DNA of 64,000 nt from JAEUIX01 sp046156035 (GCA_046156035.1 JBJXEW010000056.1:199617-263616), one strand, 5' to 3'. Counted from the stretch's first letter, positions 50,595 to 58,753 are shown. Notes: generated from the sequence alone by a model not told the origin. A program made the numbers and translations.

Positions 50595-53381
50595 ATGAGC
50601 GCAAAGTGGCGGAACAATCTGGCGTGGGATGACCGGTTCTTTCCAGCGTGGGCCTGGCCGGCCAAGTTTCTGCTGCGGGCCTTCAGTTCCATCGCGCTTG
50701 CGGTGGTGCTGCTGAGCCTGGTGGCGGTGTACGGGATTCTCGCCAGTACGCCCATCGGGCTGCTGGCGTTGATACCGACAGTGCTCGTGTACGCGGCCAC
50801 GATCGTGGCGGCTGTCCTCATCGGCGCGGCCCTGCCGACGTGGGCGCTCTGGGGTGTGCTGGGCGGGCGTGCCTCGCGCTCTGTGCGATTTGTGGCGTGC
50901 TTCGTGGCTCTGTGCGGGCTCACGGCCGCCTCGTTCTGGGCGTGGCAGACGTTCGCCTGGCCGCACCTGCGCTACAGCGAAACCACCGGCACGGGCCTGC
51001 GCTTCTTCGCCGCCTTCGTGAACGAGCACAAGGGCATTACCGTGCGCCGCCTGCCGGGCATGGAGATGAGCGAACTCGAGTTCTACGCGTGGTGGCCGCT
51101 GGAACTGATCCTGCTGCTGTTCGTGCTGAACATGATGACGGCGACGGTGCGGCGCATCGACTTCACCATCCCCAAGGCCGGTGTCATCATGGTGCACAGC
51201 GGCATCATCACCATCGCCCTCGGCAGTATCTACTACTCCGCCCTCAAGCAGGAGGGTGATGTGCTGCTGCTCGCCGGCCCGCCGGATGCCAGCGGCAAGC
51301 CCACGCCGGGGCGCGTGGAGAACGGCTTCTTCGACAACACGCAGCCCGTGCTCTGGCTCAATCAGGGGCGTGGTCTGGAGCAGCGGGCCCTGCGCGGCCT
51401 GCCGCGCTACAACGATTACAACCTGTCGGTGCTCGGCAAGGGTGTGGGCGAGGCCGGCGCGGCGGGCGCGATGAGCGACGGCGGCCGCACGCTCGACGTG
51501 CCCGTGCCCAAGGGCATGGGTCTGGTTGATGCGGACCTGTCCTTCCGCGTCGTGGGTTACGCGAGTTACGCGACGCTCGTGCCGCGCTGGCGGCCCGTTG
51601 ACGATGGCGGCGCACCCGCGGCCGTCGCCGGCGAGACGAAGGCCGAAGAGAACCCGATCCGCATTGTCGAACTGCACAGCACGGTGGCGAGTGATGGAAC
51701 CGCCGCCCCCACGGCCAAGCCCAGGGTGGATGAGATCCCGTTCCTGCCCCTTTCTCCGGCCGATCGGCTGGCGATGCTGGGCAACTTCGTGGGCATCGAG
51801 TACACGCGCGGGATGGATGAGGGCCGCTGGGAGGCTCTGCGGGCGCCGCTGGATTCGGCCGCGCGGCACGCGCTGCTGGTGGAGGTGCCGGGCAAGAAGT
51901 TCCGCCAGGTGGTGCCGATCGAGGAGGGAACCACCTTCGATGCGGGCGGCTTTGCCGTGCAGGTGCAGAGCATCGCGGCGGTGCCGCCCTTCCCCATCAT
52001 CACCAAGGGCTACGAGGGGGCCAACAGCAGCGTGGTGGTGGTGCGCGTAACACCGCCGGAACTGCTCGGCGGCGAGCGGGCGGCCTTTGACCGCTTCCTC
52101 TACCACCGCTTTCCCGAGATCAGCCAGGACTTGCTGGCGAACGAGAAGAACGACCGTGGCATGCCCACGCGGCGCAACGCCGACAAGTCGATCATCCTCA
52201 CGTACATCGATGCGTCGATGGTGCAGGTGTACCTGGATGAGGTGGTGCCCGAGGGCGACGCGACATCGCCGGGCGTGGAGCCGGCCGTGCGCGCCATCGT
52301 GCGTGTGCCCGGCAGTGAGCCTCGCGTCATCGACCGCCTCGCCACGGGCGAGAGCATCCCCTTCGGCCCCATGGTCTCGCTCAAACTCGGGCCGCGGTGG
52401 GCGCGGGCCGAGCGCGTGGAGACGCCGGTGGTGGTGCCCGAGGCCGAGCGCGAGCGCGACGCGATCGGCACGCACAAGCAGGCTCTCATTGCGCTTGAGG
52501 TCAGCGCGCTGGACCCTACGCGGCCCAGCAGCGCCCCGGCGTGGACCAAGACCGTGTGGGTACCCTTCACGCAGTATGTGGGCGTGGGCCCCGACAGCAG
52601 CAAGGCCATCGAGATTCCCGGCTTGCCGCCTGCGAACAAGGGTGCCGTGCCCGCCGCCAGCGCGGCAGAGGACGCACCCCCGGCCACGCGCACGGTTTCT
52701 GTCGCCTTCGGCCGTCGCTGGCACGCGTTCCCGAACCTGGCGCTGCAACTCACCGAGTTTGAGATGTTCCCCTACCCGCACTCCAGCCAGCCGCGAGACT
52801 TTCGGTCGGATGTGCTGGTCTTCCGGGGCCGCACGATCGACGAAGCGCAGATGGAGAGCCGCTACACGAGCCTCAACGACCCGCTGCTTGTGCACGTGCC
52901 CTTTGAGTGGGGCCGCGAGCGGCCGGCGCTGGCCAACGCCGTCGGGTGGCTGGTGAGTTGGGTGGCCCCGATGCAGTACAAGTTCTCTCAGGCCGGGTGG
53001 GACCAGCGTGGGTGGAACGAGAGCAAGGCCGCGGCGGAGCGGGGCGAGGCGGCGCGGGCCACGGCGAACTTCACGATCCTGGGCGTGGGCAACAACCCCG
53101 GCATTTACATCATCGCGGCGGGCGCGCTGATGATGAGCGTGGGCATTCCGTACGCCTTCTACATCAAGCCGATCATCCTGCGGCGGCGCAAGGAGGCGAT
53201 CCAGCGGGCGCTCGCACGCGGCGAGTACGTGAAGCCGGGTGGGGCGAAGGAGGGTTTGGCGGATGATGCCACGGCCACGAACGGGATGCCCGGCCCTGTG
53301 CCGCGTGTGGTGAACGGGCGGGCCAAGGGACACGCGTCCAGCGGTGGCGGAGAACCCCGCCGCTTCGGGGGTGGTTCGTGA
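50595..53381 (+). CDS. ResB-like cytochrome c biogenesis protein (large)
   Basis: A 928-residue membrane protein of the system II cytochrome c maturation machinery. Four N-terminal membrane helices (FSSIALAVVLLSLVAVYGIL, LIPTVLVYAATIVAAVLIG, VRFVACFVALCGLTAAS, LELILLLFVLNMM) include the ResB-like LAVVLLSLVAVYGILASTP. IPKAGVIMVHSGIITIALGSI is another ResB block. Then follow about 600 extracytoplasmic residues and a terminal helix (GIYIIAAGALMMSVGIPYAFYIKPII). Usual ResB is 350-550 aa, so the periplasmic part is greatly expanded. CcsA lies 860 bp downstream. Confidence 0.8.
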   Translation: MSAKWRNNLAWDDRFFPAWAWPAKFLLRAFSSIALAVVLLSLVAVYGILASTPIGLLALIPTVLVYAATIVAAVLIGAALPTWALWGVLGGRASRSVRFVACFVALCGLTAASFWAWQTFAWPHLRYSETTGTGLRFFAAFVNEHKGITVRRLPGMEMSELEFYAWWPLELILLLFVLNMMTATVRRIDFTIPKAGVIMVHSGIITIALGSIYYSALKQEGDVLLLAGPPDASGKPTPGRVENGFFDNTQPVLWLNQGRGLEQRALRGLPRYNDYNLSVLGKGVGEAGAAGAMSDGGRTLDVPVPKGMGLVDADLSFRVVGYASYATLVPRWRPVDDGGAPAAVAGETKAEENPIRIVELHSTVASDGTAAPTAKPRVDEIPFLPLSPADRLAMLGNFVGIEYTRGMDEGRWEALRAPLDSAARHALLVEVPGKKFRQVVPIEEGTTFDAGGFAVQVQSIAAVPPFPIITKGYEGANSSVVVVRVTPPELLGGERAAFDRFLYHRFPEISQDLLANEKNDRGMPTRRNADKSIILTYIDASMVQVYLDEVVPEGDATSPGVEPAVRAIVRVPGSEPRVIDRLATGESIPFGPMVSLKLGPRWARAERVETPVVVPEAERERDAIGTHKQALIALEVSALDPTRPSSAPAWTKTVWVPFTQYVGVGPDSSKAIEIPGLPPANKGAVPAASAAEDAPPATRTVSVAFGRRWHAFPNLALQLTEFEMFPYPHSSQPRDFRSDVLVFRGRTIDEAQMESRYTSLNDPLLVHVPFEWGRERPALANAVGWLVSWVAPMQYKFSQAGWDQRGWNESKAAAERGEAARATANFTILGVGNNPGIYIIAAGALMMSVGIPYAFYIKPIILRRRKEAIQRALARGEYVKPGGAKEGLADDATATNGMPGPVPRVVNGRAKGHASSGGGEPRRFGGGS

Positions 53382-53429
53382 CTCGATGGATGCTGACAGA
53401 GGAATCGGGGGCGGCGCTGCCTTGTTGCC

Positions 53430-53454
53430 CCCTCCCCCGCTCCCAGCGGGGGAG
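53430..53454. repeat. CCTCCCCC palindrome, copy in gap after the resB-like gene
   Basis: CCTCCCCCGCT, loop CCC, AGCGGGGGAGG, an 11-bp perfect stem. It is the inverted orientation of the elements at 54.1 kb, with a compensated base change in the stem. The stretch 53382-53584 contains no gene. Confidence 0.65.
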
Positions 53455-53584
53455 GTGCCCGAGTCTTCGAGGGCGGAGGGGGGCGTGTCCGGATTCTGCC
53501 CTTCTGAAGAACGGCCCCCGGCGTGTCGAGTCTCGCTGGTTCAGGGTTCAGGGCACCGCAAGGACGGCACACCTGTTCGGTGCG

Positions 53585-54031
53585 TCAAGCCGGTCCCTTG
53601 CGGCGAGCCTGTGGGGGCGGTCGAACAAGCGGTGGTGGGCGGAACGGCGCGCCACGCTCGATGGCCAGACGGCACACGGCGTTGCTGACCTCGTCGAGTT
53701 GTTGCGGCAGGCACCACGCCCCGATGCGGACGACCTTGATCTGCCGAGCCTCCATCCACCGGTTTCGACGCCGGTCGTGGGCTGCACGTTCACCGGAATG
53801 GAACTGCTCCCCGTCGACCTCCACCACCAGCGCGCCAGCGTGGCAGTAGAAGTCGGCGATGTACGCACCCAGGGGGTGCTGCCGCCGCCAGACCACGCCG
53901 CGTTCACGCCACTGCTTCAGGCGGTTCCACAGCACGCGCTCGGGCATCGTCATGGCGCGGCGAAGAGCCTTGGCCCGGCCCTTGGCCTGCGGGGTTGGCT
54001 CGACCTGCGTGCGAAGTGGTCGCGTGGACAT
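53585..54031 (-). CDS. DUF559 (Vsr-like) nuclease-fold protein
   Basis: A 148-residue protein of DUF559, a PD-(D/E)xK nuclease-like family related to very-short-patch repair endonucleases. Motifs: MTMPERVLWNRLKQWRERG (E/R near the N-terminus), RRQHPLGAYIADFYCHAGALVVEVDGEQF (catalytic Asp in ADFYC, Glu in VEVDG) and RIGAWCLPQQLDEV. Biological role unknown; such genes are often near mobile DNA or repeats. ATG 54031 is used; ATG 54055 would add eight residues. It interrupts the pair of cytochrome c genes on the opposite strand. Confidence 0.85.
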   Translation of the reverse strand: MSTRPLRTQVEPTPQAKGRAKALRRAMTMPERVLWNRLKQWRERGVVWRRQHPLGAYIADFYCHAGALVVEVDGEQFHSGERAAHDRRRNRWMEARQIKVVRIGAWCLPQQLDEVSNAVCRLAIERGAPFRPPPLVRPPPQARRKGPA

Positions 54032-54090
54032 GATGCTCCTGCTTGCGCCCAGCATATACGCCGGCGCGCGGGCCTTGCTTCTACGCCATT

Positions 54091-54205
54091 GCCACCTCCC
54101 CCGGTGGGACCGGGGGAGGGTAAAGGCACATTCGGAGTGGCCGATCTTTCACCCCCTCCGGCTCGCCGAGCCTCGCCACCTCCCCCGGTGGGACCGGGGG
54201 AGGGT
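54091..54205. repeat. Two identical 31-bp palindromic repeats upstream of ccsA
   Basis: GCCACCTCCCCCGGT-GGG-ACCGGGGGAGGGT occurs at 54091-54121 and 54175-54205, identical and 84 bp apart. Stem of 11 bp, loop GGG. They lie 38 bp before the ccsA start and could affect its transcription. Confidence 0.8.
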
Positions 54206-54242
54206 GCAAACGCGCTGTGTACCCTTGGCTGAGGATTCCACC

Positions 54243-56000
54243 ATGCTGTTCCGCAAAGCGTTTGTAGCGATGATGCTGGTCTTCGTGGCCGCGCTGCCGG
54301 CCTTGGGTGAGCAAGGCCCCGCCGGCAACACGCACCCGCAGAGCATGATGCTCTCGCAGGCGGGCGCGGTCAATCCCTTCGGCGAACCGGAGCGCAAAGA
54401 GGCCGACACGGCGGCCAAGTTCGCCTTCTCCAAAGCGGTTGACCTCACGCCCCTGCGTGATCTGGCCGTCTTTCACAACGGGCGCGTGAAGATCCTCGAT
54501 TCACTCGCGCGCGAGACCGTCGCGGGCGTCACCGGTCGCAAGGATTTTCTCGACTTCCGCCCCGGGGCGGGGGGCAAGGGTGTTGAACGCCTCCGCTACG
54601 ACCCGCTCTTCACGTTCCTCGACATGGTGATCGACCCGAGTTACTACGAGGCCAAGCCGCTGGTGGGTGTGAACTACCTGCCCCTGCGTGATGCCTTCCT
54701 TGAAAGAGCCTTTCCCGGCACCGCCAACGACGCGGAGCGGGAAAACTGGAAGAAGATGGGGCGCATCTCCCCCCGCCACATCAGCGGTCTCTACCAAAGC
54801 GTCGCGGGCGTCAGCATGACGGATGCGTACCAGAAGGCCCTCGGCTCCGTGCACGAGGGGATGATGCTTTACGCGCTCGGCGCGCAGAACTTCCTCCTTG
54901 TTCCCGCCGAAACGCTCGATGCGCCATGGAACCACCTCTCCACACTTCCTGCGGGCAGCCCCGGCGCTGCCGCGGTGAAGGCCCTTGGCGAAGGTTGGCG
55001 GGCCATGGACGCGGCCAAGGTGAACGCCGCCGCGAGAGAACTCGCTCTGGTCCTCCCCACCATCAACCCGTCGGTCTACCCCACCACCAAGCGCACGCTG
55101 GAGCGGGCGTACAACGCCGCGAAGCCCTTCGAGTGGGGCTCGTGGCTCTACGCGTTCGCGCTGGTGAGTCTCCTTCTCTCCTTCGGCACGGGCCGGCGCG
55201 GCCTGTTGTGGCTCGGCGCCGCCTTCCTCGCGGCCGCCGTCTCCATGCACGCCTTCGGGTTCGTCACGCGCTGCATCATCGCCGAGCGCTTCGCCATCCA
55301 GAACCAGTTCGAGAGCCTCACGGGCGTCAGTCTGTTCGCCGCGGCCATCGGCCTGAGCCTCGCGGTCGTGAAGCGTCAGGCCATCTTCGGCGCGGCGGTG
55401 GCCGCGGTCGGCTTCCTCGTGCTCATCACGGCGACACAAACCAGCATCCCCGGCTACTCCATCGAGCGCGAGGCGGCGATCCTCAACACGTCCGTCCTCC
55501 TCAAATACCACGTCACCACCGTGCTCTTTTCGTACGGCCTCATCAGCCTCGGCTTTATTGTCAGCCTCTTTTATCTGGGGACGCACTACCTTGGGGGCAA
55601 AGGCACGGAGGCACGGAGCGGGACGAAGGCACAGAGGCACGAAGGCACGGAGGCACAAAGCAAGGCCTCGGCCCCCGGCCGCCGGTCCTCGGCCCTGCCT
55701 GATCTCGACTCCGCCCAGATGACCATCCTCCACCTGGCCTTCTGGACGCTGGGCGTGGGCATTCTCCTCGGCGCATGGTGGGCAGATCACAGTTGGGGCC
55801 GCTGGTGGGCCTTTGACCCTAAGGAACTCTGGGCCCTGCTCACCTGGCTGGTCTATCTCGTGGTCGTGCACCTCCGCCACGCCTCCGTGCGCGACAAGGC
55901 CCTCACCACGGCGTGGTTCAGCGTCCTCGGGTTCTTCACGATGCTCTGGTGCTACTTCGGCGTGAACCTTCTCCTGCCCGGCCTGCACGCGTACGCGTGA
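54243..56000 (+). CDS. ccsA: Cytochrome c biogenesis protein CcsA
   Basis: A 585-residue haem-handling protein of system II cytochrome c maturation. Residues 1-22 are a signal peptide (MLFRKAFVAMMLVFVAALPALG), followed by about 270 extracytoplasmic residues (DLAVFHNGRVKILDSLARE resembles a c-type-linked module). The C-terminal half has eight membrane helices and the WWD haem motif WWADHSWGRWWAFDPKELWALL, with the conserved His residues. Between residues about 453 and 480 lies an in-frame insertion made of 8-bp repeats (GTEARSGTKAQRHEGTEAQSK). It works with the ResB-like protein upstream. Confidence 0.88.
   Translation: MLFRKAFVAMMLVFVAALPALGEQGPAGNTHPQSMMLSQAGAVNPFGEPERKEADTAAKFAFSKAVDLTPLRDLAVFHNGRVKILDSLARETVAGVTGRKDFLDFRPGAGGKGVERLRYDPLFTFLDMVIDPSYYEAKPLVGVNYLPLRDAFLERAFPGTANDAERENWKKMGRISPRHISGLYQSVAGVSMTDAYQKALGSVHEGMMLYALGAQNFLLVPAETLDAPWNHLSTLPAGSPGAAAVKALGEGWRAMDAAKVNAAARELALVLPTINPSVYPTTKRTLERAYNAAKPFEWGSWLYAFALVSLLLSFGTGRRGLLWLGAAFLAAAVSMHAFGFVTRCIIAERFAIQNQFESLTGVSLFAAAIGLSLAVVKRQAIFGAAVAAVGFLVLITATQTSIPGYSIEREAAILNTSVLLKYHVTTVLFSYGLISLGFIVSLFYLGTHYLGGKGTEARSGTKAQRHEGTEAQSKASAPGRRSSALPDLDSAQMTILHLAFWTLGVGILLGAWWADHSWGRWWAFDPKELWALLTWLVYLVVVHLRHASVRDKALTTAWFSVLGFFTMLWCYFGVNLLLPGLHAYA
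55602..55660 (+). repeat. 8-bp GGCACGGA array inside ccsA
   Basis: GGCAC starts at 55602, 55610, 55628, 55636, 55644 and 55652, mostly 8 bp apart, with units GGCACGGA, GGCACAGA, GGCACGAA and GGCACAAA. The array stays in frame with ccsA and encodes a hydrophilic, charged stretch in a loop between two membrane helices. Confidence 0.85.
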
Positions 56001-56204
56001 GGCAACGAACCGCGACCGTCAGGGAGCGGCGATGAAGTTGAACCACAAAGGCACAAAGGGCACAAAGGAAGGCATGCAGCCCGACCGTGAGGGAGGGCTT
56101 GTGTTCAACGAGCCCCGAGCGTGAGCGAGGGGACCAACAAAGCCGTACGCAGAGTTTCGCAGAGATAGCAGAGGGCCGCAGAGGAAAGGCGACTTGGGAC
56201 GCAC
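56001..56204. other. Repeat cluster between ccsA and the zinc-ribbon gene
   Basis: Contains GNRA-type hairpins at 56008-56038, 56079-56100 and 56112-56134, an 8-bp-like stretch CACAAAGGCACAAAGGG (56045-56066), and CGCAGAG units around 56150-56190. No gene is supported. The zinc-ribbon gene follows directly. Confidence 0.7.
56008..56134 (+). repeat. GNRA-type hairpin repeats, copies 2-4
   Basis: Copy 2 CCGC-GACCGTCAGGGA-GCGG (56008-56038); copy 3 AGCCC-GACCGTGAGGGA-GGGCT (56079-56100); copy 4 CCCC-GAGCGTGAGCGA-GGGG (56112-56134). The stems differ but remain paired, and the loop is conserved, including a C-G to G-C swap at loop positions 3 and 10. Copy 2 has GTCA in place of the GNRA-type GTGA. 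Confidence 0.65.
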
Positions 56205-57077
56205 ATGCCCGCCCCCCAACCCAACACGCGGCACCGGCGGATGGCGAGCCTGCGAGGCCACCTCTTTGCGCTGTTCATCGCCGTAGGCCTCTCGCTGTGC
56301 TCGGCGTGTGTCGGCGTGGCGGTCCTCGTGTGGGGCACTTCGCTGACCACATGGAAGGGATCGTCCACGGGGCCCGGATATTTGGGGCTGCACGGCCCGT
56401 GCGTCCACGGCGTTCTCCTCAGGCACTCTTCCATCTTCCAGTATTCATCGTGGCCGGGCGAGTTCCCACGTGTGTTCGCCGGGACCACGGATGTGTGGCC
56501 GGTCGTCTGGCGGGTCGAACGATTTGATCCGCCGCTGTGGCAGAACGGGCAGTTTGTGCGTCTGCCCGCGGTGCTGCTGCGGCTGGGCGTGGGGTGGCCC
56601 TTCCCGGTTCTACGCGGGTCCGTTCTCTCAGATGCACGTGCGGAGGTGGGGCCCCCGAATGTGGCGTCCTTCGACTACTCGCCCGAAACGGGCGAACTGG
56701 AACGCTCTGCGCGTGCCACCGTGCGACAGAGGGTGTTGTTCGCCATGGAGGCCCTCTACACGCCTTGGCCCTCCGTGATTCCGGGCACCGTGAGCGGAGC
56801 CGTCGTCCTCAGCCACGCGGCATCGCCCACGGGCGTCTCCATTCTGCCCGCCTCCCTCGATCCTCTCGGTGCGTTCCTGAACATTCTCTCGTGGTACGCG
56901 GCCGTTCTGGCCGCACGGTTCGCGTGGAGAGTCACGCTCGCCGCGCTGCGGAGGCGGCGCGGCCGCTGCGCACACTGCGGCTACGACCTCGCGGGTCTCT
57001 CTTCGTGCCCGGAGTGCGGCTCGATCACCGGCCGCGGGCCGGAAAATTCAAAGGCGCAAAGCGAAAAATGCACGTGA
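56205..57077 (+). CDS. Membrane protein with C-terminal zinc ribbon
   Basis: A 290-residue protein with one N-terminal membrane helix (HLFALFIAVGLSLCSACVGVAVLVWG), an extracytoplasmic domain of about 190 residues without recognised family, a second helix (ILSWYAAVLAARFAWRVTL) and a cytoplasmic ribbon CAHCGYDLAGLSSCPECG (C-x2-C-x11-C-x2-C). The ribbon is a common planctomycete end. ATG 56205 or 56241 could be used. The next gene has a comparable ribbon. Confidence 0.7.
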   Translation: MPAPQPNTRHRRMASLRGHLFALFIAVGLSLCSACVGVAVLVWGTSLTTWKGSSTGPGYLGLHGPCVHGVLLRHSSIFQYSSWPGEFPRVFAGTTDVWPVVWRVERFDPPLWQNGQFVRLPAVLLRLGVGWPFPVLRGSVLSDARAEVGPPNVASFDYSPETGELERSARATVRQRVLFAMEALYTPWPSVIPGTVSGAVVLSHAASPTGVSILPASLDPLGAFLNILSWYAAVLAARFAWRVTLAALRRRRGRCAHCGYDLAGLSSCPECGSITGRGPENSKAQSEKCT

Positions 57078-57125
57078 AGGACGGCCCCGAGTAATCCACC
57101 GCCGCGCGAGGAGGTTTGTGCCCGC

Positions 57126-57542
57126 ATGATCCGCCGCTTCGAGTTCAGGCTCTTGTGTGCGATGCTGGCGACGCAGGCGGTGTCGGCCGTGGTGGCGATC
57201 GCGTCGGGCATGTGGTCGGCAGCGCAGGGCCCTCCGGTGGCCAGATGGATGACCGCCACGGGCATGGGTGCGATGACCCTGAGCATCGGCTTCGCGGTCG
57301 TGTTTGTGATTGTGGTCTTCCGCCGTCGGGCCCGCATCGCCGGGCGCGGGCACCTGCTGCGCTGGCGCATGTGCGTGCGCTGCCTGCACCCGCTGATGCG
57401 CGTCAAGGGCGAGCACATCTGCACCGAGTGCGGCTGGCGGTGCGCGGCGGGCGAAGTGGCACAAACCTGGCGCACCGAGTTCGGCGCAGGGCGGCCGCGG
57501 CCCAGCCCGCGCCTTCGCAAGTGGTTGCAAGAACTCTGGTAG
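57126..57542 (+). CDS. Small membrane protein with zinc ribbon
   Basis: A 138-residue protein with two N-terminal helices (LLCAMLATQAVSAVVAIASGM, MTLSIGFAVVFVIVVF) and a cytoplasmic ribbon CVRCLHPLMRVKGEHICTECGW (C-x2-C-x13-C-x2-C) followed by a basic tail. No family known. It starts 48 bp after the previous zinc-ribbon gene, so the two are likely co-expressed. ATG 57126. Confidence 0.65.
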   Translation: MIRRFEFRLLCAMLATQAVSAVVAIASGMWSAAQGPPVARWMTATGMGAMTLSIGFAVVFVIVVFRRRARIAGRGHLLRWRMCVRCLHPLMRVKGEHICTECGWRCAAGEVAQTWRTEFGAGRPRPSPRLRKWLQELW

Positions 57543-57679
57543 ACCGATCCCCGGCGTTGCGGTGTTTCTCCGTGCCCCTCCGTGCTCTCCGTGTTTCAAT
57601 CCGTCCTTCTCCGCGCCCCGGTGCCTCTGCGTCCGATGCCGTGGTGCTTTTCGGACGTTGGAGCGTTCTTCAACGGCCG

Positions 57680-57851
57680 GGCCGCGTCCCTGCGCGCGGG
57701 AGTTTCATCCCTGCAACTGCCAGTTTCATCCCTGCGCGCGCCAGTTTGAGGGATGCGCGCGCCAGTTTGAGGGATGCGCGCGCCGGTTCCAAGGACGTGC
57801 GCGGGAGTTTCAACCCTGCGCGCGCTGCGCTCAAGGTTGAAACTCTCGCGC
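57680..57851. repeat. Second array of 21-bp units
   Basis: AGTTT (or GGTTC) starts at 57701, 57722, 57743, 57764, 57785 and 57806, exactly 21 bp apart, each preceded by GCGCGCC/GCGCGGG. Following segments alternate between CATCCCTG and GAGGGATG, near reverse complements. An inverted unit CAAGGTTGAAACTCTCGCGC ends the array at 57832-57851. Confidence 0.8.
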
Positions 57852-57953
57852 GCACGCCTCGCACCCGCGTTTTCAAGGCCGCAGACGCTCTCTGGAGGGC
57901 CGCGGCTGGCCGCAGCACCCCTGCTGCCCGATAACGCGCGGATGCGTGCGCAG

Positions 57954-57985
57954 AAAAAACCCGCGGAGCGGAGGCACTCAGCGGG
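57954..57985 (-). terminator. Intrinsic terminator of the PEP-CTERM-like gene
   Basis: On the minus strand CCCGC, a 16-nt interior, GCGGG, then TTTTTT. It lies 87 bp after the stop codon of the PEP-CTERM-like gene. Confidence 0.65.
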
Positions 57986-58072
57986 CGTGGTTGCGTGCAC
58001 AGTCCCGCAGTGTCGCAGGACACCGACCGGGCGGCCGGGATCGAGGCCCGAGCGGCGCAGAACGAAGGCGGA

Positions 58073-58753
58073 TCAGCGACGGCGGCGGAGCGAGGCCAAG
58101 CACCCAAGGCCCAACACGGCCGCGGCCGAGGGCGTGGGGACCACGTCGATGACGGCGTCGAGGCCGGTGGTGTCGCCGCTGAAGCCGTTGAAGTTCGAGA
58201 CCGCGAAGTCGACCGTTGAGCCCACGTGCACCGTCGCAGAGAGCGAGAAGGCGTGGTTGGTACTGCCGCCCACGACGGCCGACGAGGAGGTGAAGCCCTC
58301 ATCCACCAGGACGGTCGCGACCTTGGAACCGCTATCCATGCCGAACCACGTGCCGTTCACGGTGATGTCGCCGTCGATGGGGCTGGTCCAGCGGACCACG
58401 ACCACGAGTTGGTTCGCGGTCGCTCCGAAGGCCGTATCCGAGGGGTGCATGGCCAGGCGACCGGCGGGGAAGTTCCCGAACACGGCGGAGTCCGGGCCGA
58501 AGTTCTTGTACACGACGGGCGTGCCGGCGACGTTGTTGGCGGCGTCGTTCCATCCGGCGAAGTCGCCGTTGGTGACCGTGCTGGGCAGCGGGAAGAAATC
58601 GGGGCTGAACGTCTCGGCCCGCGTGCCGTAAGTCCACGCCCCGTTGGGATTGTTGGTGGCGGAGAAGTCCGCGGCGGCGTTCCACGCGGCCGCAGCGACA
58701 CCAGCCGCGGACAGAACGACCGCGCACGAACATGCAAGCACACGAGAAACCAT
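58073..58753 (-). CDS. Exported protein with PEP-CTERM-like sorting tail
   Basis: A 226-residue secreted protein. MVSRVLACSCAVVLSAAGVAAAAW is the signal peptide. The mature part is Asn/Thr/Gly/Val-rich beta-type. The C-terminal VPTPSAAAVLGLGCLASLRRRR is a PEP-CTERM variant: VPxP, helix, Arg cluster. AGGAGGG lies directly upstream of ATG 58753, an unusually strong ribosome site for this window, which suggests high expression. It resembles the gene at 3.2 kb in design though not in sequence. Confidence 0.8.
   Translation of the reverse strand: MVSRVLACSCAVVLSAAGVAAAAWNAAADFSATNNPNGAWTYGTRAETFSPDFFPLPSTVTNGDFAGWNDAANNVAGTPVVYKNFGPDSAVFGNFPAGRLAMHPSDTAFGATANQLVVVVRWTSPIDGDITVNGTWFGMDSGSKVATVLVDEGFTSSSAVVGGSTNHAFSLSATVHVGSTVDFAVSNFNGFSGDTTGLDAVIDVVPTPSAAAVLGLGCLASLRRRR

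Larger units (their letters stand above)
57543..58072. other. Repeat tract before the PEP-CTERM-like gene
   Basis: About 530 bp without a supported gene. It starts with 9-bp-like units (CTCCGTGCCCCTCCGTG around 57571-57600), then the 21-bp array at 57680-57851, and ends with the terminator of the minus-strand PEP-CTERM-like gene at 57954-57985. Confidence 0.65.

Noticed and set aside
50580..53333. Very long open frame (917 codons) on the strand opposite the resB-like gene
   Set aside because: The conceptual protein is dominated by His, Arg and Gly with no domain; it is the antisense shadow expected of high-GC codon usage. The same applies to long antisense frames under rlmN, fusA (26710-29151), hpnE (8324-10456) and the dockerin-like gene (1061-3235).
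57680..57851. Possible CRISPR array
   Set aside because: Repeats are 21 bp in direct succession without unique spacers of 30-40 bp, and no cas gene is nearby.
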